Assembly: GCA_958428295.1 (NCBI GenBank)
Contig: CAUAFL010000003.1
Span: 1-64,000, forward strand
Reading direction: 5' to 3'
Source: an uncultured Bacillota bacterium
GTDB lineage: Bacteria; Bacillota_I; Bacilli_A; RF39; UBA660
Length of the DNA stretch: 64,000 nucleotides
The notes beneath the pieces were generated by a model. It saw nothing but the letters and a program-made list of their open reading frames with translations, was not told the DNA's origin and did not search any database. This document shows positions 44,137 through 50,928 of this stretch, in pieces. The number at the start of each line of letters is the position of its first letter. The stretch's first letter is position 1. The position numbers and the translations under genes are program-made.

Positions 44137-45192
44137 TTACTTAGAATTTAACGTTTTTCTTTTAAATGTTGCTTCTACATTTACTGATATACTATCAAAA
44201 TCTTTTTCTTGTCTTAAAGAGACATCTAAATATTTTTCCAATCTACTCATATTGAAATTAAATACTGGATTAATGTTTCTATATCTTTCAATATATTCAC
44301 TATTTTGCCAATTGGGATACTTTAATTCAATTAAATTTACAAGTGAATTGATTACAATTGTCTTATTTTCTTTTGGGAAGTTAACCCACATCATTGCATT
44401 TTCTACTCTAAATAAAGTATGTAAAATATATAAATCCTCAATTTGATTTTTATATTCATTATTTATACCACGTTCAGTCATATGTTTTTCGATTAATTCT
44501 ACACATTTAATAATATCTAATACTTTTGGAACTTTTTTAATAAAATCTGATACAGTAGCATTCATATGTACTCTATAATTATAAATAGGTTCATCCATAT
44601 GAAATAACTTTTCAGAACTTGCTACTACAACGGGCATTATAGCCAAATCTTCCCATTTTGTTTTTTCTGGAAATCTTAAATCACCTAATAAATCTCTATG
44701 GATTAACTTATTCCCAATTCCAGGAGTCTCAGCAATAATATAATCTTTATTTTCTCTAACATCAACAATTTGATTGCCTTTTAATCCACTCCAACTGTTT
44801 GCATCTGCCATTTTTAATGGTCCTAATAAAGTAGTATAATTGCCTCTGACTAATTTCACTTTATTTTCTTGTGCAATATTAATCATTCTTTCAAAAATGG
44901 TTAAATCTAAATAATCATCAGCATCAACAAATTTTATGAATTCACCACTAGCAACATCCAGCCCTCTATTTCTAGCACTACCAGCACCATTATTAACTTG
45001 ATCAATTATTTTCATTCTATCACCAAATATACTATGATACTTCTCTAAAACATTTAAACTTTTATCTGTTGACCCATCATTTATTGTTATTACTTCAATA
45101 TCCTTTAAAGTCTGATTAAATAAACTATCTAAACATTGATTTAAATATTTTTCAGCATTATAAACTGGAACTATTACACTAACTTTAGTCAA
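44137..45192 (-). CDS. family 2 glycosyltransferase
   Basis: 351 residues starting with TTG 45192 after GGAAGGTGATAT. The GT-A domain is clear: VSVIVPVYNAEKYLNQCLDS, ITINDGSTDKS, NNGAGSARNRGLDVASGEF and the D-x-D-containing KFVDADDYLDL. The C-terminal third is family-specific and helical. Such enzymes transfer sugars from nucleotide donors to surface polysaccharides or glycoproteins. It stands alone in the accessory island with its own promoter and no other polysaccharide genes nearby, so acceptor and sugar are unknown. Confidence 0.92.
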   Translation of the reverse strand: MTKVSVIVPVYNAEKYLNQCLDSLFNQTLKDIEVITINDGSTDKSLNVLEKYHSIFGDRMKIIDQVNNGAGSARNRGLDVASGEFIKFVDADDYLDLTIFERMINIAQENKVKLVRGNYTTLLGPLKMADANSWSGLKGNQIVDVRENKDYIIAETPGIGNKLIHRDLLGDLRFPEKTKWEDLAIMPVVVASSEKLFHMDEPIYNYRVHMNATVSDFIKKVPKVLDIIKCVELIEKHMTERGINNEYKNQIEDLYILHTLFRVENAMMWVNFPKENKTIVINSLVNLIELKYPNWQNSEYIERYRNINPVFNFNMSRLEKYLDVSLRQEKDFDSISVNVEATFKRKTLNSK

Positions 45193-45212
45193 GATATCAC
45201 CTTCCTAGTTTA

Positions 45213-45241
45213 ATTATACCTTTTATTAATAACATTTGCAA
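45213..45241 (-). promoter_or_regulatory. promoter of the glycosyltransferase gene
   Basis: On the minus strand TTGCAA (45241-45236), 17-base spacer, TATAAT (45218-45213), 21 bases before the TTG start. Confidence 0.7.
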
Positions 45242-45338
45242 TTCATTTAAAATAAATAAATCCACCATATTTTATAATAATGGATTATTCTAATTATTTT
45301 GTTAATGTTTTTGCTTTTGTATATATTTATTGCATATC

Positions 45339-45482
45339 TTAAACTTCTTTTGGTCTACCATGTATAAATTCGTCCATAAGTTTTGTTGCTTGCTCTGGAG
45401 TATAGTTATAATTAGTAATTAGATATTTTATAAAATCACATACAAGTACAAGCTCAATCTTTTTCTTTAGACTAACTTCCAT
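45339..45482 (-). CDS. small protein, relative of the one at 50077 (possibly truncated)
   Basis: 47 residues beginning MEVSLKKKIELVLVCDFI and ending FIHGRPKEV. Its start region resembles that of the 91-residue protein at 50077-50352 in both protein (K-K-E-I-x-M-E-x-S-L-K-K) and DNA. An upstream ATG-ATT-AAA at 45511, equivalent to the start of the longer gene, is out of frame, so this copy may have suffered a small indel and now use an internal ATG, or it may be dead. It is followed upstream on the same strand by a terminator-like hairpin. Function unknown. Confidence 0.45.
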   Translation of the reverse strand: MEVSLKKKIELVLVCDFIKYLITNYNYTPEQATKLMDEFIHGRPKEV

Positions 45483-45516
45483 TTCAATCTCTTTTTTCTC
45501 ATTTTAATCATCAAAA

Positions 45517-45544
45517 AATCTCAATCCTTTCTAGAATTGAGATT
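45517..45544 (-). terminator. terminator-like hairpin, left block
   Basis: AATCTCAAT, ten-base loop, ATTGAGATT with a T run on the minus strand. It is in the same relative place as the hairpin at 50389 near tRNA-Leu. Confidence 0.7.
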
Positions 45545-45558
45545 CCTTTATTTTCATT

Positions 45559-45597
45559 CAAACTTTTAAAAGTTTGAACAGATTTATTATTGGTGCG
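45559..45597. repeat. palindrome plus tRNA-end-like sequence, left block
   Basis: A perfect 18-bp palindrome CAAACTTTTAAAAGTTTG (45559-45576), then AACAGATT and TGGTGCG (45591-45597). The same arrangement occurs at 50427-50461, where TGGTGCG is the 3' end of tRNA-Leu (read as CGCACCA). Candidate attachment-site copy. Confidence 0.6.
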
Positions 45598-45605
45598 ATT
45601 GTCGT

Positions 45606-45641
45606 AGTTATCTACAACTTTTTACCACAACGATTGATATA
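45606..45641. repeat. imperfect direct repeat, copy 2 (AGTTATCTACAAC motif)
   Basis: Shares AGTTATCTACAAC and the following TTTA-CACAA pattern with 42893-42927. GTCGTAG and CTACAAC around TTAT can form a small hairpin. Confidence 0.55.
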
Positions 45642-45699
45642 AGAATCAATCACTACTATTAGTTTATCAAAAATAGAAAAAAGTAGCAATTAATTTTCG

Positions 45700-46344
45700 C
45701 TACTTTTCTTTCTTTTTTACTAATGTTGGTCCCGATTCTTGAATTTCTTGCATAACTGGTGACCTTAATAATTTAGCATAATTTTCTACTTGATCATCAA
45801 TAAATTCTTCATTTAACATTAATTCAGTACCAGTAGTTTGCTCTTTATCACCAATTAAATCCCCATTATCTAATTTTTTCATAAAATTATCCATAGTTGA
45901 TTCAGCATCAGATATTTGAGAAGATTGTTTCTCCTTTGAACTCTTATCAAAACCAATCATTGAATTAAATAATTTAGCCATTTTATTAACCATTTCTGGA
46001 TCAGTATTTGATATTATTTCTTGTGCTATTTCCTCATCACAAGAAATAATTGATCTAATTTCTCCTGTACCTTGTATAGATATTAGTAATCCAAATAATT
46101 GTGCTGTATTCAAGGCAGTTCCCAAATTCAAATAACTGTTTTCTGGATTTATATAATCTTTTTTAGGACATATACCTTGAAATAAATCTCTAAATTCAGG
46201 TAATGAATAAAATCTATATAACTTCTTTTCCAATTCGTGATGTTTTATAATTGGAGAACATCCATTTTTAAAATTCATTGCGCAATATAATCTTATAAAA
46301 TCAACTTCAGAAAATCTAGGGTATTTAACAGTTTCTTTAATCAT
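45700..46344 (-). CDS. unknown cargo protein of the mobilizable element
   Basis: 214 residues, soluble, no recognised motif. The N-terminal two thirds are predicted globular and helical (SEVDFIRLYCAMNFKNGCS, YINPENSYLNLGTALNTAQL); the C-terminal third is acidic and probably disordered before a basic KKKEK tail. ATGGAGGTTTTATT precedes the ATG. A 9-bp inverted repeat spans its promoter region, suggesting self-regulation. Position next to the MobV relaxase suggests it belongs to the element. Function not assigned. Confidence 0.7.
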   Translation of the reverse strand: MIKETVKYPRFSEVDFIRLYCAMNFKNGCSPIIKHHELEKKLYRFYSLPEFRDLFQGICPKKDYINPENSYLNLGTALNTAQLFGLLISIQGTGEIRSIISCDEEIAQEIISNTDPEMVNKMAKLFNSMIGFDKSSKEKQSSQISDAESTMDNFMKKLDNGDLIGDKEQTTGTELMLNEEFIDDQVENYAKLLRSPVMQEIQESGPTLVKKKEK

Positions 46345-46364
46345 AATAAAACCTCCATCTGTAT

Positions 46365-46400
46365 AAGATTATATCATAGTTTTTAGCAAATTATAATCTT
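46365..46400 (-). promoter_or_regulatory. inverted repeat overlapping an extended -10 promoter
   Basis: AAGATTATA and TATAATCTT form perfect 9-bp arms 18 bases apart (46400-46392 and 46373-46365 on the minus strand). The downstream arm contains the -10 TATAAT, itself preceded by TGA. A repressor bound here would block transcription of the 214-residue gene. Confidence 0.55.
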
Positions 46401-46413
46401 AATAATTAAATAA

Positions 46414-47790
46414 TTAAATTTCTATCTCAAAATCATCTTTTCCTTTATCATCATGTTCTTTGCTAAAATTATATTTATCTTTTAATTCGTTAAAAGTATC
46501 TTCTTTGATAATGCCTTTCTTATATAAGTCTTTTGATACATCAAAGTATTTTTCTCGTTCTTTTTCTTTACCAAACAACTTGTCTTTAATTAAAGACATT
46601 ACTCGTAAAAATTTATCTTTCCAAAATTCTAAAGTATTTTTTAATAAATGATTTTCTTCTTTTAATTCTTCAATTTCTTTATCTTTGTTATTGATATTTT
46701 TGGTTAGATTTTCTACTCTTAAAGTAAGTGCCTCATTGTTTTCAGTTAGTGTCTTGATTTTCTCATGATTTCCCTTAATTTCTGTATCTACATTATTAAG
46801 AGTAACCAAAAGAGTTTGAATCTTCTTATATTCTTCATTTGTTTTACTAACTGAATCAATATAAGATACTAATTTTTCCTTATCTTCTTGTTTTAAAACA
46901 TATTTCTCCTTTGAAGTTAAAGTTGTTTTTAAATCATTTATTATATTATTTACTTCTTTTGTATGATTATCAAGTTCTAAAGCTTTTTTATTGGCTATTT
47001 CTAAACTCTCTTGATTCTTTTCTAGTTGTTCTTGCATCTCCATATAGTCATCCATTTCAGTTATATGATAATCACGATTTCTGCCTTTTTTCTTGCTTTT
47101 TAATGAGTTAGTAAGACCATACTCTTTATTGAAAGATTCAATACATAATACTCGCATTTTATCTTGTAGTTTACGAAGTGATTCTTTGGTAAATACATCA
47201 CTCTTACCAACCTGTTTTTTCATACCATTTTTACCACCAACTTTAATAGGAACCCCAACAATATGAAGATGTGGACTAGTTTCATCGTAATGAATAATGG
47301 CACTCGCTATTTTAAAAGTAGGCAATATCGTTTCTAAATCAATGACTTGTTGTTTAAATACATTCGTCATTTTCATCTTGAAATTAATATCTTTCGTATC
47401 CCAATATTTTTTATCCCCAAGTTCTATGATAATCTCACAAGCAAGATCACTTTTGGAATTATTGCTTATATGAGTAAAATAATCTTTAATTTTTCTATTT
47501 TCTCTTGTTTGTCTAGCATTGCATTCTTCTTTTGCCTCATCAAATTCATCTTTATATAATTTCTTTACATCATTAACTAGAGAAGAACTACCTCTAATAA
47601 TTTCAATATCATATTCTCTGTCATCATACTTTCTATAATTGTGATTATCACACTTGGTTAATCCTGCTGCATTTTGAATAGCATTATTACTTTTAGAAGT
47701 TGTACCACTTACATTAGACTTTGCACTTGCCTTACTACTATTTTTCTTATTTTTATCACTACCTAAATGAAATGAATATGCTAGTTGTAT
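46414..47790 (-). CDS. MobV-family (Pre/Mob) relaxase with a non-ATG start
   Basis: 458 residues if translation starts at ATA 47790-47788; the first in-frame ATG is only at 47376. The upstream 138 codons are open and coding-like: QLAYSFHLGSDKNKKN, AAGLTKCDNHNYRKYDDREY and ACEIIIELGDKKYWDTKDI. The catalytic histidine region is IIHYDETSPHLHIVGVPI. The C-terminal half is a long coiled coil rich in Glu and Lys. MobV relaxases nick oriT and pilot single-stranded DNA. AAAGGAG lies 11 bases upstream of the ATA, so ATA (perhaps a mutated ATG) or the adjacent ATT must start translation, unless the gene is now weakly expressed. Confidence 0.88.
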   Translation of the reverse strand: MQLAYSFHLGSDKNKKNSSKASAKSNVSGTTSKSNNAIQNAAGLTKCDNHNYRKYDDREYDIEIIRGSSSLVNDVKKLYKDEFDEAKEECNARQTRENRKIKDYFTHISNNSKSDLACEIIIELGDKKYWDTKDINFKMKMTNVFKQQVIDLETILPTFKIASAIIHYDETSPHLHIVGVPIKVGGKNGMKKQVGKSDVFTKESLRKLQDKMRVLCIESFNKEYGLTNSLKSKKKGRNRDYHITEMDDYMEMQEQLEKNQESLEIANKKALELDNHTKEVNNIINDLKTTLTSKEKYVLKQEDKEKLVSYIDSVSKTNEEYKKIQTLLVTLNNVDTEIKGNHEKIKTLTENNEALTLRVENLTKNINNKDKEIEELKEENHLLKNTLEFWKDKFLRVMSLIKDKLFGKEKEREKYFDVSKDLYKKGIIKEDTFNELKDKYNFSKEHDDKGKDDFEIEI

Positions 47791-47863
47791 AATTAATCAC
47801 GCTCCTTTTTTATAGTAGTTTTTAGATGTATATTTTGACTTTGACAAAATATTTAACCCCCTA

Positions 47864-47891
47864 GGCATTTTGCCAAGTATAGCAAAATGCC
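47864..47891. other. probable origin of transfer (oriT) hairpin
   Basis: GGCATTTTGC, eight-base loop, GCAAAATGCC: a perfect 10-bp inverted repeat 74 bases upstream of the MobV relaxase start, next to CCCCCTA. MobV relaxases usually nick at such a repeat just upstream of their gene. The nick site is not determined. Confidence 0.6.
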
Positions 47892-47976
47892 CTTGTGGGC
47901 TAAGGACACCTTAGAATCCGTTTTACTTTATTCCATATTGTTTTAAAACTTCGTAATAAAACAAATTACATAAAGG

Positions 47977-49932
47977 TTAGGAAGAAACGACTTCTTTAGA
48001 AGTTTCTTCTTCCTCTATCGTACATTCAGCAAGTCCAATAGCATTAGCAGGTTTCACAATAGTAGGTTTTACTTCTCTAGTAATTATTCCATCTGTTTTA
48101 TCAGGAATATATTTGAATACCGCTTCTTCATCTTCAAGTATTGTTCCACTATCTTTATTGATATAAAGAACACCTAAGTCATATTCTTTCATCTTCATAT
48201 CTGGATCAATTTCTCTATAATTTCCCATAGGGAATATTCGAACGATTGCTTGGCTATCTTCATCAATGTTGAAATAAAACATTGATGTTTCAGTATTATA
48301 GGTTGCTTGATAAAATCCTACATCATAGAACTCTCTTAATCTTAAAATGTGTTGCCATACTTCATCATCATTTCGATACTCACTGAATCTTAAAGTTCCC
48401 ATAACATTCCCAAATATTGCATAATCTTTTCTATCCAAATAACCATTGAAATATAAATCATTACAAGGATTAACAATACTTTCTCTAAACTTAATAAATT
48501 CAACATCACATTTCTTATTGTAAGTTTCTTTTAAAGTAATATCTTCTATATAATTCATAATGAGATTGGCTTTTTCTTCTCTAGTAAAATCTTTCCAAAA
48601 ATTATTGTATTCTTTATATTTTTCAGGATATTTAACTGAATTGATAAAGTCTATATCTCTTTTAACAAGAATATCTTCAGGTGTAAATTTCAATTCATCA
48701 CATACTTCTGATTCTTTTAATTTTGTTTCTAAATCTTCAATCGTATTTTCTACCTTTTTTCGTTCTATATCATATTCTTCAAGAGTAAATACTTCATTAA
48801 CATAAGCTTCTCTAATCCTAGCAAATTTATCTTTTTGTTTCTTGATTTCTTTTTCTATATCTTCCTTTGGATTTTCTATCTTTTGTTTTATCATAGGTAA
48901 GAAGAATTGATTAACAACAGAATCATATTCAACAATATTATCTATAAATTCACTGATATATTCTTCTATAACATTTTCCTTGATTGTTAATTTACAATCA
49001 TTACAATAATAATAGAAGTAAGAATCCCCATTTTTCTTAGTTGTTGCTTTACCACCTAAAATTCTTCCACATTTAGGACATTTCAGTTTTTGTAAGAATA
49101 GATAAGTTAATGTTCTTTGGTAACTCCTTGAATTTTTCTTCTTTTGTACCTGACATTCTTCCCATAATTCTTTACTAATTATTGGTTCAACTACATTTTC
49201 ATAATAAGTTGGTTTCTTTGTTTTCTTACCATGAACGAAGTCACCTTTATAAATTTCATTTTGTAATATACCTACAATAGTAGAATCTCTCCAATTTGTT
49301 TTATCTAGCACTTTTTCATCATTTAAAATATTACTGATTTTTTTATAAGACAATCCACTATGATACATTTCAAAAATTCTAACTACAACTTCTTTTGTTG
49401 TTAAATCGGGTACTAAAGTTTTATCTTTTCTTTTATAACCTAATGGACTTTGGTGGGGAATGTGTCCAACTTTTATCGCACCTGCTAAACCAATTTTTGT
49501 TCTTTCACTTGTTCTTTCAATTTCTTGTTGACTAACTGAAGTAAGTATTCTTGAAATCATCTTACCATTAGCATTAGTAGTGTTTATATCATCATTAGCA
49601 CAATCTAGGAAAGCATCATTTTCTTCTAGGAATGTTAAGATTTTTTCCCAGTCAGCAACAGAGCGAGTTAGTCTATCTAATTTTAATACAACTATGGTAT
49701 TACATTTTTTATCTTTAATATCTTGTAATAATTCATCAAATGCAGGGCGTTTATTACCCGTTTTAGCACTAATTCCAGCATCTTCATATACTCTGTATAC
49801 TTCATAACCTTTAAACTCACACATAGCCCTTAAACGCTTTTCTTGTTCTGGCAAACTAAAACCCTCTCTGGCCTGATCTTCTGTACTAACTCGAATATAC
49901 AGACCTGCAATCTTTTTTACATCATCATACAT
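47977..49932 (-). CDS. large serine recombinase (integrase) with an extra C-terminal domain
   Basis: 651 residues from ATG 49932 (a TTG three bases upstream is also possible; GGGAG precedes both). The resolvase domain has the catalytic Ser in YIRVSTEDQAREGFSL and the motif VVLKLDRLTRS; a recombinase domain follows (PLGYKRKD, SNILNDEKV, STIVGILQNEIYKGDF), then a zinc ribbon CPKCGRILGG...CNDCK and a coiled coil near residues 350-410. About 170 residues beyond the usual end (from about DLYFNGYLDRKD) form an additional domain I do not recognise. It should integrate and excise the element that includes the MobV relaxase. Confidence 0.95.
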   Translation of the reverse strand: MYDDVKKIAGLYIRVSTEDQAREGFSLPEQEKRLRAMCEFKGYEVYRVYEDAGISAKTGNKRPAFDELLQDIKDKKCNTIVVLKLDRLTRSVADWEKILTFLEENDAFLDCANDDINTTNANGKMISRILTSVSQQEIERTSERTKIGLAGAIKVGHIPHQSPLGYKRKDKTLVPDLTTKEVVVRIFEMYHSGLSYKKISNILNDEKVLDKTNWRDSTIVGILQNEIYKGDFVHGKKTKKPTYYENVVEPIISKELWEECQVQKKKNSRSYQRTLTYLFLQKLKCPKCGRILGGKATTKKNGDSYFYYYCNDCKLTIKENVIEEYISEFIDNIVEYDSVVNQFFLPMIKQKIENPKEDIEKEIKKQKDKFARIREAYVNEVFTLEEYDIERKKVENTIEDLETKLKESEVCDELKFTPEDILVKRDIDFINSVKYPEKYKEYNNFWKDFTREEKANLIMNYIEDITLKETYNKKCDVEFIKFRESIVNPCNDLYFNGYLDRKDYAIFGNVMGTLRFSEYRNDDEVWQHILRLREFYDVGFYQATYNTETSMFYFNIDEDSQAIVRIFPMGNYREIDPDMKMKEYDLGVLYINKDSGTILEDEEAVFKYIPDKTDGIITREVKPTIVKPANAIGLAECTIEEEETSKEVVSS

Positions 49933-50076
49933 CAATTATCATCTCCCTTTTCTAATTTTTCAAAAAAAGAGAAGTAAAGGTACTACAAACTAATACTTTT
50001 ACTTCTCAAAATAAGTCTTTGTAAATCAATTACATAATATAACATTTTTCTTATTTTGTCTATTACTTGAAGAACA

Positions 50077-50352
50077 TTAGTTCATAGATTTTATGTAGTT
50101 TTCTAATTCTGATATTTTTATTTTCTTACTTAAATTATTGATATAGATTTCATTTGAATAATTAAAAGCAAGAAACATTATGTTATTAATAATTATTCTA
50201 TGAGGTTCAATATAGTTTAAATTTGTCTTATCAATATTTCTTATACTACCATTTATAATTGTTGGAGTAGTATTGCAAAAATCACATATTATCTCTAATC
50301 GTTTCTTTAAGGATTCCTCCATATCAATTTCTTTTTTGATTACTTTAATCAT
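50077..50352 (-). CDS. small protein at the element border, unknown function
   Basis: 91 residues from ATG 50352, with GAAAGG nine bases upstream. Sequence MIKVIKKEIDMEESLKKRLE, then ICDFCNTTPTIINGS and a hydrophobic middle, no recognised family. It is the first gene inside the element next to tRNA-Leu. A shorter, probably damaged relative is at 45339-45482 in the same position relative to a hairpin and a TGGTGCG sequence. It could be an element-encoded regulator or excision factor, but this is only a guess from position and size. Confidence 0.6.
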   Translation of the reverse strand: MIKVIKKEIDMEESLKKRLEIICDFCNTTPTIINGSIRNIDKTNLNYIEPHRIIINNIMFLAFNYSNEIYINNLSKKIKISELENYIKSMN

Positions 50353-50388
50353 AGACACCAACCTTTCTATGATTTTTTCTTAAAAACG

Positions 50389-50414
50389 AAAAAACCAATC
50401 ATTTCTGATTGATT
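50389..50414 (-). terminator. terminator of the tRNA transcript
   Basis: On the minus strand AATCAATCA, loop GAAA, TGATTGGTT (9 bp with one G-U) followed by TTTTTT. It lies 41 bases beyond the tRNA-Leu 3' end. Confidence 0.8.
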
Positions 50415-50426
50415 TTATATCTAAAA

Positions 50427-50461
50427 GTTCGAATGGTTCGAACAGATTCGTCAATGGTGCG
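50427..50461. repeat. palindrome plus tRNA-Leu 3' end, right block
   Basis: GTTCGAA-TGG-TTCGAAC (50427-50443), AACAGATT and TGGTGCG (50455-50461); the last is the tRNA-Leu CCA end. It parallels 45559-45597 and is the likely attachment side of the element. Confidence 0.6.
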
Positions 50462-50538
50462 GGTAACAGGAGTTGAACCTGCACGTCTATGACACTAGAT
50501 CCTAAGTCTAGCGCGTCTGCCAATTCCGCCATACCCGC
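50455..50538 (-). tRNA. tRNA-Leu (UAG anticodon)
   Basis: 84 bases including an encoded CCA. Acceptor GCGGGTA pairs with TACCCGC; the anticodon arm CTAGA-CTTAGGA-TCTAG gives anticodon UAG; there is a class II extra arm and the T-loop GGTTCAACTCC. Its 3' end faces the mobile element, so it is the likely integration site. Confidence 0.95.
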
Positions 50539-50545
50539 ATAGTAT

Positions 50546-50622
50546 TGGTGGACCCTGATGGACTCGAACCATCGACCGTTCGGTTATGAGCCGAATGCTC
50601 TAACCAGCTGAGCTAAGGGTCC
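50546..50622 (-). tRNA. tRNA with CAU anticodon (tRNA-Ile2 or elongator tRNA-Met)
   Basis: 77 bases with CCA. Acceptor GGACCCT pairs with AGGGTCC; the anticodon loop is CTCATAA, anticodon CAU. The GGACC acceptor and CTCATAA loop resemble the lysidine-modified tRNA-Ile of Bacilli, but a methionine elongator cannot be excluded. It is not an initiator, as the acceptor's first pair is intact. Confidence 0.93.
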
Positions 50623-50626
50623 ATTG

Positions 50627-50824
50627 CTATTCCATAGTATCATATTTCTGTTTCCCTTGCAAGTTTTTTTTGGTATTGTTTATAGAAAAATTGGCAGGTG
50701 GCAGTTGTTTTATTAATTGCTTAATTGGTTTTCTTAACGGTAGCGATTGTTCGGGTAGAATAGCACTAGTATAGTTTTCTTTGGGAGAACGATTTAGTAG
50801 TTCTTTATAAAAATTACGTTGCAT
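50627..50824 (-). CDS. possible small basic protein upstream of the tRNA genes
   Basis: 65 residues from ATG 50824 after AAGGAAGGAAG. Sequence MQRNFYKELLNRSPKEN, then a Pro/Lys-rich part; no family recognised. Its stop codon lies 4 bases before the tRNA, and a TTGACA/TTTAAA promoter (50874-50846) lies upstream, so it could be a leader ORF of the tRNA transcript or just a chance frame. Confidence 0.35.
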   Translation of the reverse strand: MQRNFYKELLNRSPKENYTSAILPEQSLPLRKPIKQLIKQLPPANFSINNTKKNLQGKQKYDTME

Positions 50825-50845
50825 AGAACGCTTCCTTCCTTTTTG

Positions 50846-50874
50846 TTTAAATCTTATAGTTTGAGTGCTGTCAA
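50846..50874 (-). promoter_or_regulatory. probable promoter of the tRNA transcript
   Basis: On the minus strand TTGACA (50874-50869), 17-base spacer, TTTAAA (50851-50846). The nearest downstream mature RNA is the CAU tRNA. Confidence 0.5.
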
Positions 50875-50896
50875 TCTTTTCTTTTTTAATAGGATA

Positions 50897-50905
50897 TGCT
50901 ATAAT
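50897..50905 (+). promoter_or_regulatory. extended -10 promoter
   Basis: TGCTATAAT with -10 at 50900-50905, 24 bases before the pyrophosphatase start. Confidence 0.65.
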
Positions 50906-50928
50906 TACCAAAGAAATGAGGGAGTAGT

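Noticed and set aside
44042..44446. 134-residue plus-strand frame opposite the glycosyltransferase
   Set aside because: Low-complexity aromatic reading antisense to a clear GT2 gene, with no ribosome binding site.
45200..45338. Additional small gene between the glycosyltransferase and the small protein at 45339
   Set aside because: Only the glycosyltransferase promoter is seen; the rest is AT-rich with no supported frame.
45591..45650. Decayed tRNA gene on the minus strand ending in CGCACCA
   Set aside because: No anticodon arm or T-loop can be drawn; only the CCA end resembles a tRNA, so it was treated as an attachment-site-like copy.
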